64,000 nt of DNA from Oscillospiraceae bacterium (GTDB lineage: Bacteria > Bacillota > Clostridia > Oscillospirales > CAG-272), in NCBI GenBank assembly GCA_015063535.1, contig SVTY01000002.1, positions 99,909 through 163,908 of the forward strand, in the 5' to 3' direction. The notes below the pieces were generated by a model. The model searched no databases and was not told the origin of the DNA. It saw only the letters and a list, made by a program, of their open reading frames with translations. Shown here in pieces: positions 25,113 through 32,435 of the stretch (position 1 is the first letter of the stretch; the number at the start of each line of letters is the position of its first letter). Made by a program: the position numbers and the translations under genes.

Positions 25113-26563
25113 CGGCAGACCTCCTTCGTTTCCGTCACCTGCTCCAGTGCCTCACCCAAGCGATAGAGCAACGGTTCGGAAAAATCCTTTCCGATCAGCT
25201 GAAGTCCGATGGGCAAGCCGTCTGCCGTACCGCAGGGAAGTGACAGCGCAGGAGCGCCGCAAAGGCTGGCCGGAACAGTGTAGATGTCGCCGTAATAGGC
25301 GCTTGTAGGATCCTCCGACCGCTCCGAAAAGCGGCGGGGGAGGGTGGGAGCCGTGGGGCAGAGCAGGGCATCGCACTCCCGCCAAAGAGTGTCCAACTCT
25401 CGGCGGAGGAGCGAGCGCACCGACAGCGCCTTTTTGTAATAGCTTTCGTAAAATCCATCGGACAGCGCAAAGGTTCCCAACAGAATGCGGCGCTTGACCT
25501 CATTGCCGAAGCCCTCCGAGCGGGAACGGCGGTATAGCTCCTCCAAGGTATCGTATCGTTCGGCACGGTGACCGTAGCGAATGCCGTCAAAGCGTGCCAG
25601 ATTGGAGGAGGCTTCGGCGGCGGACAGGATATAATACGCCGCCAAGGCAGGCTCTATGGACGGAAGTGAAACGGGAACAAGACGGACACCCATCCGCTCA
25701 AGCCGAGCGGCGGCAGTCTCTGTTGCTTGCCGTATTGCGGGACAAAGCTCCTCTCCCAAGCATTCCTTGGGCAGACCGAGGCGCAGACCCTTTACCGAGG
25801 AGCCAAGCTTTGCTGAGAGATCGGTACAGGGATGGGCAAGCGAGGTGGCATCCTTGGGATCTTTGCCCACAAGGCAGGATAAGATTACGGCATTATCCCG
25901 CACCGTGCGGCTCAAGGGACCGACCTGATCCAGCGAGGAGGCAAAAGCCACCAGTCCGTAGCGGGAAACGGCTCCGTAGGTGGGCTTCATTCCCACCACA
26001 CCGCAAAATGCCGCAGGCTGACGCACCGAGCCGCCTGTGTCCGAGCCGAGGGCAAAGACCGCCTCCCCAGCCGCCACGGCGGCGGCAGAGCCACCTGAGC
26101 TACCCCCGGGAATGCGGGTCGGGTCATGAGGATTGCGTGTTGGCTGATATGCCGAATGTTCGGTGGAGGAACCCATGCCGAACTCATCCATGTTCAGCTT
26201 TCCCAGCAGAACAGCGCCGGCACGGTACAGCCGCTCAATAACGGTGGCATCGTAAGGAGGACGGTAGCCCTCCAGCATGCGGGAGCCACAGGTGGTGGGG
26301 ATATTCTTGGTGCAAAGATTGTCCTTGACGGCAAAGGGAATGCCGTCAAGCAAGCCAAGAGACACATCCGCCGCCCGACGGCGATCCGACTCCTCTGCGG
26401 CACGCAAGGCGGCAGAGGCAGTTACCTCCAGATAGGCACCGATGACGGGATCGGTCTGCTCTATGTGTCGAAGCAGAGCGGCGGTCAGCTCTCGGGCGGA
26501 ATACTCCCGATTTGCCAACGCTGCGGCATGCTCTGCAAGGGAGCGCTCAAAAAGCTCAGCCAT
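25109..26563 (-). CDS. gatA: Asp-tRNA(Asn)/Glu-tRNA(Gln) amidotransferase subunit A
   Basis: A 484-residue amidase-signature enzyme that releases ammonia from glutamine. The Ser-cis-Ser-Lys triad is visible: Lys80 in [11 protein letters not shown], the Ser in [14 protein letters not shown], and [11 protein letters not shown] with the nucleophile Ser. Ammonia is channelled to GatB. Its start overlaps gatC by eight bases and its end overlaps gatB by four, so the three subunits are made in step. Confidence 0.97.
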   Translation of the reverse strand: MAELFERSLAEHAAALANREYSARELTAALLRHIEQTDPVIGAYLEVTASAALRAAEESDRRRAADVSLGLLDGIPFAVKDNLCTKNIPTTCGSRMLEGYRPPYDATVIERLYRAGAVLLGKLNMDEFGMGSSTEHSAYQPTRNPHDPTRIPGGSSGGSAAAVAAGEAVFALGSDTGGSVRQPAAFCGVVGMKPTYGAVSRYGLVAFASSLDQVGPLSRTVRDNAVILSCLVGKDPKDATSLAHPCTDLSAKLGSSVKGLRLGLPKECLGEELCPAIRQATETAAARLERMGVRLVPVSLPSIEPALAAYYILSAAEASSNLARFDGIRYGHRAERYDTLEELYRRSRSEGFGNEVKRRILLGTFALSDGFYESYYKKALSVRSLLRRELDTLWRECDALLCPTAPTLPRRFSERSEDPTSAYYGDIYTVPASLCGAPALSLPCGTADGLPIGLQLIGKDFSEPLLYRLGEALEQVTETKEVCR

Positions 26564-26846
26564 GGCAGTCCTCCTCCGTCACCGTTTTTGGAACCGTGAT
26601 ATATTGGTCGGTATGGGTTGGCGCACTGCGGAGCAGCTCGGTACGTGGGGTACAGGGAAAGGGGACATCCGCACGCAGGGCGGCTTGGCAAGCTATTTCC
26701 TCATCAAAGTCTTGCTCCCACATGGTCAGACGGTCGGCAAAGGAGACCAACCGCTCCATATCCCGAAGCAGGACGCTCCGTTCCTCTTCGGATAACTCCA
26801 ACTGTGCCAGCTCGGCGAGCCGATCCAGATCAAAGGCGTGTGTCAT
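26556..26846 (-). CDS. gatC: Asp-tRNA(Asn)/Glu-tRNA(Gln) amidotransferase subunit C
   Basis: A 96-residue GatC, the small clamp that stabilises the GatA-GatB heterodimer. The N-terminal [15 protein letters not shown] and the conserved [11 protein letters not shown] region fit the family, as does the short conserved tail. Its ATG overlaps the stop of the upstream membrane-protein gene (ATGA). Confidence 0.94.
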   Translation of the reverse strand: MTHAFDLDRLAELAQLELSEEERSVLLRDMERLVSFADRLTMWEQDFDEEIACQAALRADVPFPCTPRTELLRSAPTHTDQYITVPKTVTEEDCHG

Positions 26847-27394
26847 GCGTCCTCTCCTTCGGCGGTGTCGGACGGATCGGACTCGGTGGGGGTCAGAAGC
26901 TCAAACAGGGTCTGATCGTAGGCAAGGCGCAAGGCGAGGGTCTCTCCGCCCTCTTCCGCCAGCAAAAGGATGCTTTCCGTGGGGTGAAGATCCACCGTGT
27001 AGTCATACAATCGGATGCGCTCCTTCTTCAGCTCCTTCAGAGCGGCATCAAACTCGGTCTGAGAGGATACCAGACGGCGGTGGCGGATCTGAGACAGCCC
27101 GATCCGACATACCGTAACCGCACGTTTTCCGTTGGCGGCGGCTTCGGTTACCGTCAGATCGACCGCTCCCCCCGCCGTCGGCTCCGTGCGGTAGATATAC
27201 AGCTTGGTCACGTATCGGGTCACCAAAAAGATCGCCGCAGTCAGAAGTGCCAGAGCAAACAGCTGAAAGACCCACCGAAAGGGAATGGCGGGAACCAAAA
27301 GGGTCAGTGCAAACAGTGCCGCCGCCCCCGCAAAAAAGAGCAGGATCAGCTTGCGTGCGGTTTGATTGGTCTTTTGGGGAATGAATTCGTACAT
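26843..27394 (-). CDS. Hypothetical two-TM membrane protein co-transcribed with gatCAB
   Basis: A 183-residue protein I do not recognise. The start is ATG 27394, nine bases after GGAAGG; the frame is open further upstream but that part is lysine-rich and has no ribosome binding site. Residues about 18-58 form two close TM helices (LILLFFAGAAALFALTLLV and FALALLTAAIFLV). The soluble remainder, residues about 62-183, is mixed alpha/beta, reminiscent of small PH-like membrane-anchored domains, but I cannot name a family. It overlaps gatC by ATGA, so it heads the gat operon; whether it has anything to do with tRNA amidation is unknown. Confidence 0.7.
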   Translation of the reverse strand: MYEFIPQKTNQTARKLILLFFAGAAALFALTLLVPAIPFRWVFQLFALALLTAAIFLVTRYVTKLYIYRTEPTAGGAVDLTVTEAAANGKRAVTVCRIGLSQIRHRRLVSSQTEFDAALKELKKERIRLYDYTVDLHPTESILLLAEEGGETLALRLAYDQTLFELLTPTESDPSDTAEGEDA

Positions 27395-27484
27395 AACAGG
27401 GTTCCTTCCTTTGCATTTTTTGAAAAATTTCCCGTTCTTTTTTTGAAAATTTGCGATTTTTCCCGTTGCATCCTGCAAAAAGAC

Positions 27485-27513
27485 TTGAATTTAACGGCAA
27501 GGTGTGGTATAAT
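27485..27513 (+). promoter_or_regulatory. Promoter for the hypothetical gene at 27594
   Basis: TTGAAT (27485-27490), a 17-bp spacer and TATAAT (27508-27513). Confidence 0.65.
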
Positions 27514-27593
27514 ATGTATACGCAAAAAGAAAAAAGAGCAAAAAAGACGGCTTTGGATTGACGATACTACCATTATACCGAAAAGGAGTCAAA

Positions 27594-28340
27594 ATGTCAA
27601 GAGTTTCGAGAGGGTTCCGTATCACGGGATGGGTGATAAAATGTCTTTTTTTTGCGACGGTCTTTTCGGTCATCGCTTTTCTTTTGTGGCGGGTCTTTTC
27701 TTCGGGCGATCCCAAGTCGATGAAGACCATAACTCCCAACGAAAAGCTTTGCGCCGCCTACGAGCGGGCGGGGGGAGAGCCGGAGATGTTCCGACAGGAA
27801 CAGAATATGATCACCCGAGGTGAAAAAAATGCGGGATATTTTGCTGTGACCGACTGCGTATTTATTCCCGATGCCAATCAGGTTCAGGTGGTGGTTCGGT
27901 ATAACAACAGCACCGTTCGGGCACTTGCAGAGGACTATTCCTTGGAGGAGATCCCCTCACGGGAGGCGGAGCTGTTCGACATCAGCCTGACCGTTGCCAC
28001 CGATCTCACACCCGATACGGAGGAGGACAATAAGGGCAATGACCCCGAATCGGTCGCCTTTACCCGAGTTGTTCCCTGTTCGGTGAGTGCCGATACCAAA
28101 AATCTGTACAATTACCGCCGTTTGGTCTTTGATCTGGACGAGGCAGGGCTTTCCCTTTCCGATCTGCTGTCCGAGGAGACGTTGTTGGCAGTCTATGTGG
28201 ATATTTACTATCAGGACGATATTCGCTATGAGGAGCCGGCATACGGCACACTGTGCTTGTATGATTATCTGACCGAGCGAGAGTCGGTGGAGCTGGAGGC
28301 GAGAGATCGCAAGGCGATCGAGGCCTACCAAAATCCGTAA
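27594..28340 (+). CDS. Hypothetical membrane-anchored protein
   Basis: A 248-residue protein with one N-terminal TM segment (about residues 12-32) after a basic stretch, then a short linker and an exported-side domain rich in beta strands (GYFAVTDCVFIPDANQVQVV, RYNNSTVRAL). No cysteine lipobox. ATG 27594 follows AAGGAGTCAAA; an earlier in-frame ATG lacks a site. I recognise no family, although proteins of this size and build occur beside RNHCP and RpiR genes in related Clostridia as far as I recall. It is followed after 12 bases by the RNHCP gene, so the pair is probably one transcript. Confidence 0.7.
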   Translation: MSRVSRGFRITGWVIKCLFFATVFSVIAFLLWRVFSSGDPKSMKTITPNEKLCAAYERAGGEPEMFRQEQNMITRGEKNAGYFAVTDCVFIPDANQVQVVVRYNNSTVRALAEDYSLEEIPSREAELFDISLTVATDLTPDTEEDNKGNDPESVAFTRVVPCSVSADTKNLYNYRRLVFDLDEAGLSLSDLLSEETLLAVYVDIYYQDDIRYEEPAYGTLCLYDYLTERESVELEARDRKAIEAYQNP

Positions 28341-28352
28341 CGGAGAGAACGT

Positions 28353-28694
28353 ATGGAGCTGGAGCAAAAGCGATTCTTAAAAAACGACGATTTCTTTGTC
28401 TGCCTGCACTGCGGACGTGAGGTGCCGCCCTTGGGGTATACCTCCCGCAACCACTGTCCCTATTGCCTGTGGTCGGTGCATGTCGATATTCATCCGGGCG
28501 ACCGTGCCAATCCCTGCGGCGGCGCACTCCGTCCGATCCGAACCGAGCCGGATGCGAAAAAGGGCTTTGTGGTCATTCATCGGTGCGAAAAGTGCGGAGA
28601 GATCCGCCGAAACAAGGCGGCGCTGAAGGGAACAGTGCCCGACGATCGGAAGCTTCTGATCCGATTGACCGCAGGGGAGAACATCCTGTTATAA
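28353..28694 (+). CDS. RNHCP domain zinc-ribbon protein
   Basis: A 113-residue protein of the RNHCP family, named from the motif RNHCPYCLWS present near residue 33. Two zinc-ribbon half-sites are visible before it (CLHCGREV) and a CEKCGEIRRNKAA pair near residue 80, so one or two structural zincs are expected. The family is small, cytosolic and of unknown biochemical role; zinc-ribbon folds often bind nucleic acid, which is inference here. ATG 28353 follows CGGAGAGAACGT. Confidence 0.88.
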   Translation: MELEQKRFLKNDDFFVCLHCGREVPPLGYTSRNHCPYCLWSVHVDIHPGDRANPCGGALRPIRTEPDAKKGFVVIHRCEKCGEIRRNKAALKGTVPDDRKLLIRLTAGENILL

Positions 28695-28733
28695 CTTCTT
28701 GAAAGGGGCAACCGCCCGATAACGGAGAATGAC

Positions 28734-29597
28734 ATGAAACGAAATTTGTTAGCGGAGATCGAGGCAGGAATGCCCACCTTTTCCAAGGGACAAAAGCTGA
28801 TCTCCCATTATGTTTTGGAAAATTACGAAAAGGCGGCATACATGACGGCATCCCGCTTGGGAAAGATCGTGCATGTATCCGAATCCACGGTAGTGCGCTT
28901 TGCCATTGAGCTGGGCTATGAGGGATATCCCGAATTTCAGCACGCCCTGCAGGAGATCGTCCGTACCCGCCTGACCTCCTTTCAGCGGATGGAGGTCACC
29001 AACAATCTGATCGGAGACGGCGATGTGCTGTCCAAGGTGCTGTTGGGGGATGCGGAAAAGATCAAGCATACGCTGGACGGCATTGATCGAGCCGCTTTTG
29101 AGGAAGCGGTGGAGCGGATCGTTTCCGCAAGAGAGATCTACATTCTCGGCGTCAGAGCCTCCTCCTCCTTGGCGGGATTTTTGGCGCACGGCTTGCGTAT
29201 GATCTTCGATAACGTAAAATTTGTCCAGACTACCTCTGGCAGCGAAATGTTTGAGCAGATCATGAGCATTCGTCCCGAGGATGTGATGATCGCTATCAGC
29301 TTTCCCCGATACTCCAAGCGTATCATCCATGCGGTGGAATTTGCCAAGCATGCGGGAACGGATGTCATTGCCATTACCGACAGCACTGCCTCTCCCATTG
29401 CTCCGCAGGCAGATCAGCTTCTCATCGCCAAGAGCGACATGGCATCCTTCGTGGATTCACTGGTCGCGCCGCTGAGCATTATCAACGCCATCATCGTGGC
29501 GGTCTCCCGCAAAAAGCAGGAGGATCTGCGGATCCGTTTGCGTCAACTGGAGGAGATCTGGGACGAATATGATGTATATGACAAAAACCAAGAATAA
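28734..29597 (+). CDS. MurR/RpiR family transcriptional regulator
   Basis: A 287-residue regulator: an N-terminal HTH_6 domain (residues 1-80; KLISHYVLENYEKAAYMTAS, SESTVVRFAIELGYEGYPEF) and a SIS sugar-phosphate-binding domain (about 120-260; IYILGVRASSSLAGFLAHGL, IAITDSTASPIAPQAD). These proteins respond to phosphosugars such as MurNAc-6-P or ribose-5-P. No sugar operon is adjacent, so the effector is not evident; the next gene is a flavoprotein 24 bases downstream. ATG 28734 follows CGGAGAATGAC. Confidence 0.92.
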   Translation: MKRNLLAEIEAGMPTFSKGQKLISHYVLENYEKAAYMTASRLGKIVHVSESTVVRFAIELGYEGYPEFQHALQEIVRTRLTSFQRMEVTNNLIGDGDVLSKVLLGDAEKIKHTLDGIDRAAFEEAVERIVSAREIYILGVRASSSLAGFLAHGLRMIFDNVKFVQTTSGSEMFEQIMSIRPEDVMIAISFPRYSKRIIHAVEFAKHAGTDVIAITDSTASPIAPQADQLLIAKSDMASFVDSLVAPLSIINAIIVAVSRKKQEDLRIRLRQLEEIWDEYDVYDKNQE

Positions 29598-29621
29598 AAC
29601 GGATCTGCTGAAGGAAGGGTC

Positions 29622-30857
29622 ATGGAACAGAAACGAATTGCGGTGATCGGCGGCGGTGCCGCCGGAATGATGGCGGCGATCTATGGTGCCGAGACGGGTG
29701 CCGAGGTGACTCTCTTTGAAAAAATGAGTGCTTGCGGACGGAAGCTGAGGATCACAGGCAAGGGACGCTGTAACGTGACCAATGACTGTACCCTTCAGGA
29801 ATTTCTGCAACAGGTTCCCACCAATCCGAGGTTTTTATACAGCGCCTTACATTTCTTTTCTACCGAGCAGACCCAAGCCTTCTTTGAGGAACGGGGTGTT
29901 CCGCTGAAGGTGGAACGGGGCAAGCGGGTGTTTCCCGTGTCCGATAAGGCAGAGGATATCGTTCGGTGTCTGACCGAGACCTGTCGCCAAAGCGGCGTGG
30001 AGATCCGATATGAGCGGGTAGAAGAGCTGCTGGCGGAGGATGGCTGTATTCGGGGGCTTCGTACCCCGAGCGGAGAAGCCCGCTTTGACCGAGTGATCGT
30101 CTGTACGGGAGGCATGTCCTATCCCCGAACCGGCTCCGACGGAGACGGATACAGACTGGTAAAGCAGGTCGGACATACCGTGACCGAGCTGTCTCCCTCC
30201 TTGGTTCCCGTGGTCAGCCGAGATCGGCTGTGCGTCGAATTGCAGGGGCTGTCTTTGCGGAATGTTTCCTTGCGTGTGGTGGATCGGACAAACGGAAGAA
30301 CGGTCTATGAGGACTTTGGGGAAATGATGTTTACCCACTTCGGGCTGACGGGCCCCATGATCCTGTCTGCCTCCGCCCATATTCGGGATATTTGCCCTGG
30401 CAGGTACGAGGCACAGATCAACCTGAAGCCTGCGTTGGATGAAAAAACGCTGGACGGACGGATCCTGTCGGATTTCTCCGCCTATCATAATAAGGATTTT
30501 ATCAATGCACTCGGAGATCTCCTTCCGCAGAAGCTGATTCCCGTCGCCGTCCGCCTGTCGGGGATAGACCCCCGAAAAAAGGTTCATTCGGTGACCAAAG
30601 AGGAGAGAGCCGCCTTGGTTGGTGTGATCCGTAAGCTGACTGTCTCTATGGACGGCTTCCGCCCCATTACCGAGGCAATCGTTACCAAGGGTGGCATCCC
30701 GACCAAGGAGGTCGATCCCAAAACCATGGAATCCAAGGTTTGCCGAGGGCTGTATCTTGCGGGCGAGCTGTTGGACGTGGATGCCTATACCGGCGGCTTT
30801 AACCTCCAGGTCGCCTTTTCCACAGGTGCTTTGGCGGGTCACAGCGCAGGGATGTAA
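29622..30857 (+). CDS. BaiN/YhiN-type NAD(P)/FAD-dependent oxidoreductase
   Basis: A 411-residue flavoprotein of the HI0933/YhiN/BaiN family. The Rossmann FAD motif GGGAAGMMAAIYGA starts at residue 8, followed by the family signature KLRITGKGRCNVTN near residue 42; the late GELLDVDAYTGGFNLQ and AFSTGALAG segments close the FAD site. BaiN in Clostridium was proposed to reduce bile-acid intermediates, but the activity of most members is unknown. ATG 29622 is preceded by AAGGAAGGGTC. A degenerate repeat A begins 11 bases after the stop. Confidence 0.93.
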   Translation: MEQKRIAVIGGGAAGMMAAIYGAETGAEVTLFEKMSACGRKLRITGKGRCNVTNDCTLQEFLQQVPTNPRFLYSALHFFSTEQTQAFFEERGVPLKVERGKRVFPVSDKAEDIVRCLTETCRQSGVEIRYERVEELLAEDGCIRGLRTPSGEARFDRVIVCTGGMSYPRTGSDGDGYRLVKQVGHTVTELSPSLVPVVSRDRLCVELQGLSLRNVSLRVVDRTNGRTVYEDFGEMMFTHFGLTGPMILSASAHIRDICPGRYEAQINLKPALDEKTLDGRILSDFSAYHNKDFINALGDLLPQKLIPVAVRLSGIDPRKKVHSVTKEERAALVGVIRKLTVSMDGFRPITEAIVTKGGIPTKEVDPKTMESKVCRGLYLAGELLDVDAYTGGFNLQVAFSTGALAGHSAGM

Positions 30858-30867
30858 GGGATGCGAG

Positions 30868-30918
30868 GATGCGTCACAGAACCTTTCTTGGAAGAAAGAT
30901 TCCGTACCTCCAAAGAAC
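30868..30918 (+). repeat. Degenerate repeat A, copy 5
   Basis: GGATGCGTCAC prefix, imperfect hairpin 30880-30903 (GAACCTTTCTT/AAGAAAGATTC) and tail CCAAAGAAC. It keeps the order prefix-hairpin-tail of the other copies and is again sense to the upstream gene. Confidence 0.5.
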
Positions 30919-30943
30919 TTCCGAAAAAATTATTTTTGTTTCA

Positions 30944-31014
30944 AGTTTTTGAAATTCTTAAAAACTTTTTTTAAAAAGTTTTTAAGTGGGGTGTGGGGCG
31001 AAGCCCCGCAAATC
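30944..31014 (+). repeat. Dispersed repeat C, copy 2
   Basis: CAAGTTTTTGAAATT lead-in, palindrome CTTAAAAACTTT.. at 30958-30986, then hairpin TGTGGGGC-gaa-GCCCCGCA at 30992-31010 and AAATC. The second hairpin differs from copy 1 by paired changes. Confidence 0.7.
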
Positions 31015-31035
31015 AACCCATACGAGGTAATTAGT

Positions 31036-31710
31036 ATGATTCAGATTGCGATTGACGGACCGGGCGGTGCGGGCAAAAGTACGATCTCCAAGGCGGTAGC
31101 GGCGAAGCTGGGTATCGTCTATGTGGATACAGGTGCACTGTATCGGACGGTCGGATATTATGTACGGACACAGAATATTGATCCGCACGATCGGGTGGGG
31201 GTCAGCGGTTGCCTACCTCAAATCGTCATTGAAGTTCGCTATGTGGACGGAGCGCAGCGGGTCTATCTGAACGGAGAGGATCTGGGCGATCGGATCCGTA
31301 CGCCCGAAATGTCCATGTATGCGTCGGCGGTATCCGCCATTCCCGAGGTAAGAGCTTTTCTGTTGGAAACACAGAAGGATATTGCCCGCAAAAACAGTGT
31401 CATCATGGACGGACGGGATATCGGAACGGTCATTTTACCCAATGCGGACGTCAAGATCTTCCTGACCGCATCGGCGGAGTGTCGGGCGAAACGGCGCTAT
31501 GACGAGCTGATCGCCAAGGGGCAAACGGTTCGTTATGAGGATGTATTGCGGGAAATGAACGAGCGTGATACGCAGGACAGTACCCGAGAGATCGCACCGG
31601 CACAGGCGGCATCGGATGCCATTGTCTTTGACAACACAGGAATGAAGTTGGAGGAGAGCGTGGAGGCGATCGTTTCGTTGATCCGAGAAAAAACCGGCTT
31701 TGCCGGATAA
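31036..31710 (+). CDS. cmk: Cytidylate kinase
   Basis: A 224-residue kinase phosphorylating CMP and dCMP with ATP. The P-loop DGPGGAGKST starts at residue 6, VDTGALYRTVGYYV and the later RDIGTVILPNADVKIFLTAS are diagnostic of bacterial Cmk, as is RAKRRYDE in the lid. ATG 31036 follows GAGGTAATTAGT; a longer frame runs back through repeats A and C and is not coding. It leads a cmk-plsC-ispH/S1 cluster, an arrangement common in Clostridia. Confidence 0.97.
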   Translation: MIQIAIDGPGGAGKSTISKAVAAKLGIVYVDTGALYRTVGYYVRTQNIDPHDRVGVSGCLPQIVIEVRYVDGAQRVYLNGEDLGDRIRTPEMSMYASAVSAIPEVRAFLLETQKDIARKNSVIMDGRDIGTVILPNADVKIFLTASAECRAKRRYDELIAKGQTVRYEDVLREMNERDTQDSTREIAPAQAASDAIVFDNTGMKLEESVEAIVSLIREKTGFAG

Positions 31711-31724
31711 AGGAGCGTTTTGCT

Positions 31725-32435
31725 ATGGCAAAGACCAAACGAACCAAGACCGAGCAAAAAAAGCAGCGCAAAAAAAAGGAAACGAGTACCGGCTACCGTG
31801 TCTGCTATGCCATTTTTGCCCGCCTTGTGGGTTGGCTGTTTCGCATTCATGTGATCGGACGGGAGAACGAGCCGGAGAAGGGCGGTTTTATCGTGTGCGG
31901 AAATCATACTTCCGCCACGGATGCGGTGGTGCTGTGCTATGCCTTTCGAAAGCATCAGATCCGATTTATGGCAAAGAAGGAGCTGTTTAAAATTCCGCTT
32001 CTTGCGCCGCTGATCCGTATGCTCGGTGCTTTCCCGATCGATCGGGGCGGCAACGATGTAGGGGCTATCAAGGCGGCGGTAGAAATGGTGAAGGAGGGAC
32101 GGTGCATGGGCATGTTTCCTCAAGGGCATCGGTATCCGCAGGTTGATCCCCGAACCACCCCTACCAAAAACGGAGCGGCGCTTATCTGTACCCGTGCGAA
32201 TGCCGACGTGATCCCTACCTATATTATGAGAAAAAATAATGCCTTCAAGCTGTTCCGCAGGACGTATGTAATCATCGGAAAGCCGATCCCCTACGACAGC
32301 TTTGCGTATGATCCCGAGGCGGTGGGAGAATACGGACGGATCACAGATCGTATCTTTGATGAGATCTGTACATTGGGCGAGGCTTTTGCCGCCGAACACA
32401 CCCGAAAAAATAAAAATAAAGGAACCGAACCATGA
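31725..32435 (+). CDS. plsC: 1-acyl-sn-glycerol-3-phosphate acyltransferase
   Basis: A 236-residue membrane-associated acyltransferase making phosphatidate from lysophosphatidate. The catalytic NHX4D box is NHTSATD near residue 63; the substrate motif, usually FPEGTR, reads FPQGHRYPQ, a variant I know from other Firmicutes. A very basic N-terminus (KRTKTEQKKQRKKK) precedes a hydrophobic helix. It overlaps the ispH start by ATGA, so the two are coupled. Confidence 0.92.
   Translation: MAKTKRTKTEQKKQRKKKETSTGYRVCYAIFARLVGWLFRIHVIGRENEPEKGGFIVCGNHTSATDAVVLCYAFRKHQIRFMAKKELFKIPLLAPLIRMLGAFPIDRGGNDVGAIKAAVEMVKEGRCMGMFPQGHRYPQVDPRTTPTKNGAALICTRANADVIPTYIMRKNNAFKLFRRTYVIIGKPIPYDSFAYDPEAVGEYGRITDRIFDEICTLGEAFAAEHTRKNKNKGTEP

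Noticed and set aside
32100..32160. FPQGHR instead of FPEGTR in PlsC as a sign of inactivity
   Set aside because: I recall the same variant in other Firmicutes PlsC proteins and the catalytic NHX4D box is intact, so it is not treated as a defect.
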